A stretch of 5,145 bases of DNA from Acidobacteriota bacterium (GTDB lineage: Bacteria; Acidobacteriota; Terriglobia; Terriglobales; Acidobacteriaceae). Position 1 is the stretch's first letter; each line of letters opens with the position of its first letter. The notes beneath the pieces were generated by a model that saw only the letters and a list, made by a program, of their open reading frames with translations, ran no database searches and was not told the origin of the DNA. Where the stretch lies: the NCBI GenBank assembly GCA_021793595.1, contig JAJYSL010000321.1, forward strand, positions 1 through 5,145, in the 5' to 3' direction. The position numbers were made by a program, and so were the translations under genes. This document shows positions 1 through 5,145 of this stretch, piece after piece.

Positions 1-787
1 TTTGTTTCGTTGGGATGTTGCCCGACTCCAGATCGGGAACCACCACAATGTCCGCCTGCCCGGCCACGGCCGATACCAGATGCTTGATCTTCATCGCCTC
101 CGGACTCACAGCGGTGTCGAACGCCAGGGGCCCGTCCAGAACGCCGCCTGTGATCTGTCCGCGATCCGCCATCTTGCACAGCGCCGCCGCGTGAATCGTC
201 GATACGATGCTGGATTGCACCGTTTCCACCGCGGAAAGAATCGCCACCTTCGGCTCGGGTATTCCCAGCACGTGGGCCAGATCGATCGCATTCTGCGTAA
301 TATCCACCTTGTCGTCCAGCGTCGGCAAAATATTGATCGCGGCATCCGTAATCACAAGGATGCGCGAGTAAGCCGGGGCGTCCATGATGAAGGAGTGGCT
401 GATCCGGCGAATCGTGCGCAGACCTGTTTCCTTGGCCAGCACCGGACGCATAAACACATCCGTGTGCAGGCTGCCCTTCATCAGCGCATCCGCCTTCTTG
501 GTCCGGCACAGATCCACAGCCACTCGAGCGGCTTCCATTTCATCCGCGGCATCGACCATCTCGCACGACACAATATCGAATCCCTCCGTCTTTGCAAGGT
601 ATTCGATCTTTTCTTTGGGTCCGACCAGAATCGGCCGGATAAATCCGCACACCGCCGACTCCAGAGCACCCGCCAGCGCAACCTTGGTCAGCGGATAGCA
701 AACGGCCACACGGATGGGCGACATTTGCCGAGCACGCTCCAGAAGGACGTCAAAGCGGCTCACCACCGCGCTCGTATCGATCGACAT
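1..787 (-). CDS. pta: Phosphate acetyl/butyryltransferase, C-terminus cut by window edge
   Basis: This cytoplasmic enzyme moves an acyl group between CoA and phosphate (acetyl-CoA + Pi to acetyl-phosphate + CoA), normally paired with acetate kinase to make ATP. The minus strand is open for 262 codons from the ATG at 787 to the window edge. I translated it by hand and it carries the PTA/PTB family signatures: RPILVGPKEK (51-60), MKGSLHTD (103-110), RRISHSFIMD (127-136), ITDAAINI (146-153), a stretch with CKMADRG and ITGGVLDGPLAFD (204-224), and PDLESGN (251-257). The family is usually about 300-330 residues, so some 40-60 residues lie outside. The start is supported by a purine-rich stretch just upstream and by alignment of the N-terminus with the family. 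There is no N-terminal MaoC-like hydratase domain, unlike the bifunctional enoyl-CoA hydratase/Pta proteins it resembles in sequence style. Acetyl versus butyryl specificity cannot be decided. An acetate kinase gene may follow outside the window, which is inference. Confidence 0.93.
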   Translation of the reverse strand, partial: MSIDTSAVVSRFDVLLERARQMSPIRVAVCYPLTKVALAGALESAVCGFIRPILVGPKEKIEYLAKTEGFDIVSCEMVDAADEMEAARVAVDLCRTKKADALMKGSLHTDVFMRPVLAKETGLRTIRRISHSFIMDAPAYSRILVITDAAINILPTLDDKVDITQNAIDLAHVLGIPEPKVAILSAVETVQSSIVSTIHAAALCKMADRGQITGGVLDGPLAFDTAVSPEAMKIKHLVSAVAGQADIVVVPDLESGNIPTKQ

Positions 788-791
788 TCGA

Positions 792-803
792 CCCCCTCTC
801 TCC
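792..803 (-). promoter_or_regulatory. Ribosome binding site of pta
   Basis: On the minus strand GGAGAGAGGGGG ends four bases before the ATG at 787. The GGAG and AGAGG parts both resemble a Shine-Dalgarno sequence; GGAG lies at a more usual distance than the G run. It supports the chosen start. Confidence 0.55.
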
Positions 804-891
804 AGCGGGATTCCACCGGCGAGTCTCTGGTTTTTGCCTGATTCCCAGAGGCACTCGACCGCTTCCGCCTGCTTCCTTCTCACTCGCCCCA

Positions 892-897
892 AGAATA
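892..897 (-). promoter_or_regulatory. Possible -10 hexamer of pta
   Basis: The minus strand reads TATTCT here, four of six matches to TATAAT. It would place a transcription start near 885, leaving a leader of about 98 bases. There is no good -35 hexamer, as expected for an activator-dependent promoter. The palindrome at 920-933 would then be centred about 41 bases upstream. The hexamer alone is weak evidence. Confidence 0.25.
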
Positions 898-919
898 CGT
901 GGACGACATCCATTCTTCG

Positions 920-933
920 GTGACGGTGGTCAC
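920..933. promoter_or_regulatory. CRP/FNR-family-like operator palindrome
   Basis: The sequence GTGACGGTGGTCAC has perfect 5-base arms (GTGAC/GTCAC) around 4 bases. It fits the core GTGA-N6-TCAC of the CRP consensus TGTGA-N6-TCACA, with G instead of T at the outer left position and T instead of A at the outer right. It lies 132 bases before the pta start codon and 171 before the first usp start codon, so it could serve either gene. A closely similar site stands before the second usp gene. The regulator is not in the window. Confidence 0.45.
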
Positions 934-1041
934 TGCTGCCGCTGTTTTCTTCCGTACTGATCGCTCTTCGAGGAGTCCACTTCCCCTCCCCGCATCGCTC
1001 GCCGAAACACTTCCGCCCGCGATCATACCTTCTTTCCCTGT

Positions 1042-1068
1042 GCGCTGCGTCACTGAATTTCGCAGCGC
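1042..1068. repeat. Perfect inverted repeat, possible operator or hairpin
   Basis: GCGCTGCG (1042-1049) and CGCAGCGC (1061-1068) are exact reverse complements separated by 11 bases. The pair encloses the possible -35 hexamer of the first usp gene. It is followed by GC-rich sequence rather than a T run, so a terminator is unlikely. A repressor operator is the simplest reading; an RNA hairpin would need transcription from further upstream. Confidence 0.5.
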
Positions 1069-1081
1069 CCGCTCCTAGAAT
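1053..1081 (+). promoter_or_regulatory. Possible sigma-70-type promoter of the first usp gene
   Basis: TAGAAT at 1076-1081 matches TATAAT at five of six positions. Seventeen bases upstream lies CTGAAT (1053-1058), three of six matches to TTGACA. The start would fall near 1088, leaving a short leader that still includes the GAGGAG ribosome binding site. The -35 is poor and sits between the arms of the inverted repeat at 1042-1068. Confidence 0.35.
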
Positions 1082-1090
1082 AATGCTTGA

Positions 1091-1096
1091 GAGGAG
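1091..1096 (+). promoter_or_regulatory. Ribosome binding site of the first usp gene
   Basis: GAGGAG lies eight bases before the ATG at 1105. It decides the start: the in-frame TTG at 1087 lies upstream of this site and has no such site at the right distance. Confidence 0.75.
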
Positions 1097-1104
1097 TCCA
1101 TCCT

Positions 1105-2007
1105 ATGAACATCCACTCCCCGCTTACGCCCGGTCCGATCGTCGTCGGAACAGATTTTTCCACGCTTTCCCACTCCATCTTAGAGTATGCAATCAAGCTG
1201 GCACTCCAGGAATCCAGGCGCCTGCATCTCGTCTACGTCATGCCCGTCATTCCGGAAGATTCTCCCGACCTGCTGAACATTCAGGAATCGGAGCTGCAAC
1301 GGCAGGTACGCACTGCGGAACGAGGCCTGCAAGGAAGCGGCCTGCAAGTCGATGGCACCCTTATTCTCGGCACTCCTGCCCATGAACTGCTCAGAATTGC
1401 CGAGGAACTCCAAGCCTGCTGCATCGTCGTCGGCACCCATGAGCTCAGCAGCATGGAGCGTCTGCTACTTGGCTCCGTCGCCGAAGCGGTCATGCGTAAA
1501 TCCAATCGTCCCGTCATTGTCGTCGGTCCCCATGCAGCTGCCATGGCCAAGGAAACCATTCCCTGGAAGCATCTGATGCTGGCTTGTGACACGTCCGAAG
1601 GAGTCACCGAGGCCGCCCACCTCGCAGGCGATATCGCCACCGGCCACCACCTTCGCCTCACCATCTTTACCGTCCGCGAACAGGGCCTGGGCGGCTCCTT
1701 GGAAGGTCAGTTCGACACCCTGGAACAGATGATGACCCGCGATGCCTGGCTAGAAATCAAACCGCAGTGCCTGATCCGCGAAGGCGATCCTGCCGAGGAA
1801 ATCGTCCGCATGGCCGAGGATGCGCACGCCGATCTGCTGGTCATGAGTGCCCATAGCGGCAGCGGTCTGCTTAGCCATCTGCAGTCCGGGATTTTGGCCA
1901 AAGTGTTGCGACATTCGCGCTGCCCGGCGTTGATCCTGCGCGACTTCCGCAACTCCCAGCCTCTGCCGGTGGAACACCAAGCGAGCCATCCCCGTGCGTT
2001 GGTCTGA
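1105..2007 (+). CDS. Tandem-domain universal stress protein (UspA family)
   Basis: A 300-residue cytoplasmic protein built of two Usp domains (about 10-141 and 155-280), the usual length for tandem Usp proteins. Domain 1 opens with IVVGTDFS (12-19), where Asp17 is the expected nucleotide-contacting residue. Its ATP loop runs G110-T-H-E113, nine residues, G123-S124, against the family pattern G-2x-G-9x-G-S/T, so only the second glycine is lost (Glu113). It ends in RPVIVVG. Domain 2 begins near HLMLACDTSE (156-165). Its loop keeps the spacing but has Ser248, Ser251 and Ser261-Gly262 in place of the glycines, so ATP binding there is doubtful. There is no signal peptide or membrane helix. The start at ATG 1105 is set by GAGGAG. 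The next gene is a second tandem Usp after 219 bases, probably with its own signals. Usp proteins act in survival under starvation or low oxygen, and their exact target is usually unknown. Confidence 0.93.
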   Translation: MNIHSPLTPGPIVVGTDFSTLSHSILEYAIKLALQESRRLHLVYVMPVIPEDSPDLLNIQESELQRQVRTAERGLQGSGLQVDGTLILGTPAHELLRIAEELQACCIVVGTHELSSMERLLLGSVAEAVMRKSNRPVIVVGPHAAAMAKETIPWKHLMLACDTSEGVTEAAHLAGDIATGHHLRLTIFTVREQGLGGSLEGQFDTLEQMMTRDAWLEIKPQCLIREGDPAEEIVRMAEDAHADLLVMSAHSGSGLLSHLQSGILAKVLRHSRCPALILRDFRNSQPLPVEHQASHPRALV

Positions 2008-2087
2008 CGGCCGTGGCTCTGCTCTGGCAATCGATTCGGGCGGCGCACAGGGTCGTGTACGGAAGATTCGCGGCTGGGCACTTGTAT

Positions 2088-2116
2088 TTGCGTTAACAGG
2101 CGCAACTTTATACAAG
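2088..2116 (+). promoter_or_regulatory. Weak promoter candidate before the second usp gene
   Basis: TTGCGT (2088-2093) is followed after 17 bases by TACAAG (2111-2116), or after 15 bases by TATACA (2109-2114); both -10 options match TATAAT at four positions. TTGCG and CGCAA (2101-2105) also form a small inverted repeat. A start near 2122 would put the palindrome at 2141-2154 downstream of it, which fits repression better than activation. Low confidence. Confidence 0.2.
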
Positions 2117-2140
2117 AACACAAGCGCGGCAGCCCTAGCG

Positions 2141-2154
2141 GTGACAGGGATCAC
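2141..2154. promoter_or_regulatory. CRP/FNR-family-like operator before the second usp gene
   Basis: GTGA-CAGGGA-TCAC, followed by A at 2155, matches the CRP consensus TGTGA-N6-TCACA at every position except the first, which is G. Aligned with the site at 920-933 plus one flanking base (15 positions starting GGTGAC), 12 bases are identical. Its centre lies about 79 bases before the ATG at 2227. I see no convincing -10 at the class II distance downstream. Confidence 0.45.
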
Positions 2155-2216
2155 AACGTGAGGTGCTGGCTGCTACAGCCAAAGATTGTTCCGGCATCCA
2201 CAATGAGTCAATGCTT

Positions 2217-2221
2217 AGGAG
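2217..2221 (+). promoter_or_regulatory. Ribosome binding site of the second usp gene
   Basis: AGGAG ends five bases before the ATG at 2227 and selects that start over the in-frame GTG at 2158 and ATG at 2203, neither of which has a comparable site. Both usp genes share the string GGAGTCC at this place. Confidence 0.75.
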
Positions 2222-2226
2222 TCCCT

Positions 2227-3174
2227 ATGTCCAGTAAACAGCTCCGGGAATGGTTCCATCCCCGCCATCTCCTTCTGGCTACGGACCTTACAGATTTAGG
2301 CTTTACTTTGCCTGTTGCCAAGCAGCAGGCCCTTATCTATCAGGCAGAATTGCGCATCGTGCATGTATTGCCTGATCCCGACGCCTCGACGATGGACCCG
2401 GCTCTCATGGTCTACTTTGACGAGGCCGCCATGCGGAAATCAGCCGAATCGACCCTGGAAAGGGTGATCGCGGAAACCCAAGCAGCCGGCATTCCCACCT
2501 CGTTTCACCTCCCTGTGGGAGACACCGTCGAGGAGATCCTCCACCTGGCCAGCGAGTGGAAGGCCGATCGCCTCATCGTGGGCTCCCACGGCAAGGCAAA
2601 GTACCATCACCACATTCTCGGCTCCATCGCCGAATCTCTCCTGCATCGCATCGAAGTTCCCGTGCTGGCCGTCGGCCCCAAAGCTGCACCTATCGACTCG
2701 GCCAAGAAGGAGCAAATCCACATTTTGTTCGCCGCGGCCCTGGACCACAATTCCCAAAGACTGGCGGAGTTTGCCCTGAACGTTGCCGAACATCGCGAAG
2801 CCAAGCTCACGCTGCTTCACGTCCTGCAAAACGTGGTCCCAGGGCACCCTACTACCGTTTCCGCCCGCGGCTACGCCAACCGCATGCTGCAGGATCTGGT
2901 CACGATCAAGCATGTCCGTAAATGCACACCTGTGTGTGAGGTGGCGTATGGCCAGCCCGGCGAATCCATCCTTGCCTATGCCAAGCACCATGACACGGAC
3001 TTAATTCTTCTGGGGGCCTCGGCGCATTCCGCGTTCAACCCCAGATTCATGCCGGGAGTCGCGTATCGCGTCCTGTGCGAAGCCCACTGCCCAGTTCTGG
3101 TGCTGAAAGAAGAGTCGGTATGGCAAATCAACTCCAAACGCCATGCCTCCGGGCCGGGTTCATTCACTGCTTAG
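2227..3174 (+). CDS. Tandem-domain universal stress protein (UspA family), second copy
   Basis: A 315-residue cytoplasmic protein with two Usp domains (about 12-152 and 163-294) and a short polar tail. Domain 1 has HLLLATDLTD (14-23) with Asp20 at the nucleotide-contacting position. Its complete ATP loop is G119-S-H-G122, nine residues (KAKYHHHIL), G132-S133, followed by VPVLAVG. It should therefore bind ATP. The loop contains three consecutive histidines (127-129), which is unusual in place. Domain 2 retains the spacing but reads G263-A-S-A266, nine residues, P276-G277, so the phosphate-binding part is lost. It ends in HCPVLVLK. It shares its architecture with the upstream protein, but the two differ widely in sequence, so they are not a recent duplication. 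ATG 2227 is chosen for its AGGAG. The gene is followed by a convergent gap. Role by family: stress or energy-limitation survival, specific target unknown. Confidence 0.93.
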   Translation: MSSKQLREWFHPRHLLLATDLTDLGFTLPVAKQQALIYQAELRIVHVLPDPDASTMDPALMVYFDEAAMRKSAESTLERVIAETQAAGIPTSFHLPVGDTVEEILHLASEWKADRLIVGSHGKAKYHHHILGSIAESLLHRIEVPVLAVGPKAAPIDSAKKEQIHILFAAALDHNSQRLAEFALNVAEHREAKLTLLHVLQNVVPGHPTTVSARGYANRMLQDLVTIKHVRKCTPVCEVAYGQPGESILAYAKHHDTDLILLGASAHSAFNPRFMPGVAYRVLCEAHCPVLVLKEESVWQINSKRHASGPGSFTA

Positions 3175-3415
3175 ACCGATTTCGGCTCTGTTGATATGCT
3201 GCGCGTCCACCTGCAATTGTCATCCCGGAGAGCACCAAATATTGGCCTGCGCTGTGGAGAGCCTGCCCTGAACGCCACCATCGGTGGATGAGTCGAACGG
3301 GAACTGCATTTGTCACCGCCCCACCCTCGCGCGTTCTTCGACGCCCGTGTATGAGGAAAAATGGCCTTCTTCCCCGGAGTCGGTTTCCCATACCTCCGAT
3401 TCCTAGTGAAACGGC
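3175..3415. other. Convergent intergenic gap without a gene
   Basis: The 241 bases lie between the ends of the second usp gene and the cytochrome gene. I see no credible coding sequence. Two small hairpins are possible: CCACC-ATC-GGTGG (3275-3287), and CGGAG/CTCCG (3375-3398, 14-base loop). On the minus strand the second is followed after some distance by five T (3361-3357), so it could be a poor terminator for the cytochrome gene. Neither is convincing. Confidence 0.5.
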
Positions 3416-4846
3416 CTACTGCATGCCTAGATCCGCCAGCACCTTCGGGTTCGGATCGTCCACCGCCAGCAGGTTATGGCAGACGCTGCAATCGTTGGTC
3501 AGCACCTTGCCATTCTTCGCCACATGGCTGCCGTCATGGCAGCGGAAGCATCCCGGATAGTTCATGTGTCCAATGTTGTCCGGATACGTGCCCCAGGTCA
3601 CTTTCATTGAGGGAAATACGTTGCGCTGGTAAATCGTCACCAGCATCCTGGCGGCGTTTTGAACCTTGTCGCGCTGGCTGTTCCACACATCCGGATACTG
3701 CGTCCGGTAGTATGCATCCAGCCCAGCAGTGATTTTCTGCTTCGCCTCCGACTGCGAGCTGTACTTCGCCTGGATCAGCTGCATTCCCTCCTTATGCACA
3801 AAAGGAAGGCTCGCGCTCGGCGTTCCATCCAGCATCACCTCATCCAGCGCCTGCTCCGCCGTCACAAACACGTGCGATGCCTGATTGTGGCAATCCATGC
3901 AGTCCATGCGCCGCGTCACGCCCTTGATCGGGCCTTTCCAGTCAGTGCTGACATATTGCGTCACCGAGCCGTCAGGATTGCGCTTGCTGACCGCAACGAT
4001 GGTCTGGTCCGTGGAGTCGGTGGCAACATACTCGTAATCGTCCAGATGGTGTCCGTGGATTCCGCTCAGATGCGATAGCGAATCCACTCCGCCCAAGTGC
4101 AGCACCAGCACACTGCGGCTAATGGAATTTTTCTGGTCGTCGCCGAACTTGGTCAGCACCAGCAGCCGGTCACCGACAAAGTGGGTCGGATTGTGGCACT
4201 GCTCGCAGGTGGCGCGCGCCGGGCGCAGTGACGACAGAGGAGCGGTAATCGGACGCGGGTAGGTGTGGAAAGTCACTTCCACCAGTTGCTTGGTGCCGTT
4301 CATTTTTGCCTGTACTGCGGCTTCGAAGCCTGACCCTATGTGGCATTCCACACAGGCTACATGCCGGTGCGGCCCCACCTGATAGGCGTCCCACTGCGGC
4401 TGCATCACGTGGCACGACTGGCCGCAAAAGTTCGGCGAATCCATATACGAGACGCCGCGATAGGTCGCCGTGCCCACAATAATAAAGTTGATGAACGTGG
4501 CCGCTAAAACCACTTCAATCCCGCGACGAAACAGAGGGTCGCCGAGATTGATCTCGGGAAACGTTTCCGGCACCTGGCCTGTGGCCTTCAGTTGGCGGTG
4601 GCGCAGCCAGATGCCCAGCGGAATCAGCAGCAGCCCCAAAACAAACAGCCCCGGTAAAAACAGGTCGAAGATCAGGCCCAAGTAGGGATTCGACGATCCC
4701 CCATGTCCGAACATTGCAACAATCCAGAAGCCGATCAGAACAAATGCGGCGGCGCTCGTCAGCGCGCCCCCGATCAAGCTCAGCGGATTGTTCCCATAAA
4801 AAAGAACCGGACGGAGCCGCTTCTCGATTTGGCCAAATTGAAACAT
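3416..4846 (-). CDS. Membrane-anchored six-heme NapC/NirT-family cytochrome c, likely quinol dehydrogenase
   Basis: A 476-residue inner-membrane cytochrome expected to take electrons from quinol and hand them to periplasmic partners. Three hydrophobic segments come first (about 27-47, 57-80 and 109-128), where classic NapC/NrfH has one. The periplasmic part then holds six heme c sites: an unusual CX3CH (C141-GQS-C145-H146, with Met148 two residues on) and five CXXCH at 165-169, 214-218, 316-320, 433-437 and 453-457. The spacing SPNFC...CHVMQP followed by VECHIGSG is typical of the NapC/NirT domain, and Met148 matches the Met ligand position of heme 1 in NrfH. The C-terminal pair (NYPGCFRCHDGSH, then DCSVCHNLL) lies beyond the four-heme core. 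Three helices plus more hemes recall, from memory, Geobacter ImcH; the assignment to that group is inference. AAGGGG precedes the ATG. An unidentified membrane protein gene lies 121 bases upstream on the same strand, possibly one operon. Confidence 0.9.
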   Translation of the reverse strand: MFQFGQIEKRLRPVLFYGNNPLSLIGGALTSAAAFVLIGFWIVAMFGHGGSSNPYLGLIFDLFLPGLFVLGLLLIPLGIWLRHRQLKATGQVPETFPEINLGDPLFRRGIEVVLAATFINFIIVGTATYRGVSYMDSPNFCGQSCHVMQPQWDAYQVGPHRHVACVECHIGSGFEAAVQAKMNGTKQLVEVTFHTYPRPITAPLSSLRPARATCEQCHNPTHFVGDRLLVLTKFGDDQKNSISRSVLVLHLGGVDSLSHLSGIHGHHLDDYEYVATDSTDQTIVAVSKRNPDGSVTQYVSTDWKGPIKGVTRRMDCMDCHNQASHVFVTAEQALDEVMLDGTPSASLPFVHKEGMQLIQAKYSSQSEAKQKITAGLDAYYRTQYPDVWNSQRDKVQNAARMLVTIYQRNVFPSMKVTWGTYPDNIGHMNYPGCFRCHDGSHVAKNGKVLTNDCSVCHNLLAVDDPNPKVLADLGMQ

Positions 4847-4851
4847 GTTTA

Positions 4852-4857
4852 CCCCTT
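4852..4857 (-). promoter_or_regulatory. Ribosome binding site of the cytochrome gene
   Basis: AAGGGG on the minus strand ends five bases before the ATG at 4846, fixing the start. The resulting N-terminus is a short polar stretch leading straight into the first membrane helix. Confidence 0.65.
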
Positions 4858-4967
4858 AGGTTTCGGTCGTTCTGATTGTGGATGGCGATGCGGCTACTAC
4901 ACGGCCAAAGCAGGCCGGTTCTGTTCATCGAGAACTACACCTGCCGGTACGGAGATTTCGGACCATT

Positions 4968-5145
4968 TCAGCCTACGCCCCCACTGAGCCGAAAATATGC
5001 AATCAGTGTCAATACCAGCAGAAACAGTCCGATCAGTATGGCAGTGAATCCCACCACTTTGGCAAAATTGACCCACCAGTACACCGGCTGGTCCGCCCGC
5101 CTGGCCTGCAATTTGCCTTGTTTGTCCAGTCTCTCGTATTCCAGG
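4968..5145 (-). CDS. C-terminal end of an unidentified single-helix membrane protein
   Basis: The minus strand is open from the right edge to a TGA at 4970-4968, giving 58 visible residues with no internal Met, so the start lies outside. The visible part begins with a charged stretch (LEYERLDKQGKLQARRAD), then QPVYWWVNFAKVV, then one strongly hydrophobic segment of about 20 residues (visible residues 31-50), ending in YFRLSGGVG. The charged-then-helix pattern and good codon structure make it a real gene end. I do not recognise the family. No CXXCH is seen in this part. It lies 121 bases upstream of the cytochrome gene in the same direction, so it may be co-transcribed and could encode a membrane partner of it, but that is only positional inference. 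Confidence 0.7.
   Translation of the reverse strand, partial: LEYERLDKQGKLQARRADQPVYWWVNFAKVVGFTAILIGLFLLVLTLIAYFRLSGGVG

Larger units (their letters stand above)
788..1104. other. Divergent control region between pta and the first usp gene
   Basis: These 317 bases hold no credible gene. They contain the leader of pta on the minus strand, a GTGA-N6-TCAC palindrome (920-933), a possible minus-strand -10 hexamer (892-897), a perfect 8-bp inverted repeat (1042-1068) and a possible plus-strand promoter (1053-1081) followed by the usp ribosome binding site. A 10-mer, GAGGAGTCCA, occurs at 970-979 and again at 1091-1100, where it forms that binding site. No ATG follows the first copy until 1083. 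Confidence 0.8.

Noticed and set aside
2..841. Long plus-strand open frame of 279 codons antisense to pta
   Set aside because: Its product is rich in Arg, His and Gln with no family features, while the opposite strand gives a clear phosphate acetyltransferase. It is a codon-bias shadow.
2158..2226. N-terminal extension of the second Usp from GTG 2158 or ATG 2203
   Set aside because: No ribosome binding site precedes either, the added residues are not part of a Usp domain, and the extension would put the operator-like site next to the start codon. AGGAG supports ATG 2227.
3275..3287. Hairpin CCACC-ATC-GGTGG as a terminator of the second usp gene
   Set aside because: The stem is only five pairs, lies 100 bases after the stop codon and has no following T run.
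4515..4928. Minus-strand open frame of 137 codons overlapping the start of the cytochrome gene
   Set aside because: It overlaps the well-supported cytochrome in another frame and its product has no recognisable feature or helix pattern.
4923..4964. Short minus-strand ORF (13 codons, starting MVRNL) between the two right-hand genes
   Set aside because: It has no clear ribosome binding site, is very short and has no recognisable feature.
1..5145. CRISPR array, insertion sequence, tRNA, rRNA or phage signals
   Set aside because: I saw no regularly spaced repeats, no transposase-like frames with terminal repeats and no tRNA-like cloverleaf.

Overview
The window comes from a moderately GC-rich bacterium. 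Its genes join acetyl-phosphate metabolism, universal stress proteins and a multi-heme membrane cytochrome c. The style (dense AGGAG-type ribosome binding sites, tandem-domain Usp proteins, a three-helix NapC/NirT-type cytochrome) would suit an Acidobacteriota soil organism or a metabolically similar Gram-negative lineage such as Desulfobacterota. That placement is inference from protein style only; there is no rRNA or marker gene here.

Layout. On the minus strand at the left edge lies a phosphate acetyl/butyryltransferase gene, cut by the window start (787 down to 1). A divergent control region of about 317 bases (788-1104) separates it from a plus-strand tandem universal stress protein gene (1105-2007). 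A 219-base gap with its own regulatory signal follows, then a second plus-strand tandem Usp gene (2227-3174). A gene-free convergent gap (3175-3415) leads to a minus-strand gene for a membrane-anchored six-heme NapC/NirT-family cytochrome (4846 down to 3416). Upstream of that, in the same orientation, is the C-terminal end of an unidentified single-helix membrane protein cut by the right edge (5145 down to 4968).

How it may work together. Phosphate acetyltransferase interconverts acyl-CoA and acyl-phosphate, the ATP-yielding step of acetate fermentation. Usp proteins accumulate under energy or oxygen limitation, and NapC/NirT-type cytochromes pass quinol electrons to periplasmic acceptors. 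The combination reads as a low-oxygen or energy-starvation survival cluster. In support, two similar CRP/FNR-type palindromes (GTGA-N6-TCAC) lie in the control regions, one between pta and the first usp gene and one before the second usp gene. The first sits about 41 bases from a plausible pta transcription start. Nothing suggests a mobile element, CRISPR array, tRNA or rRNA.
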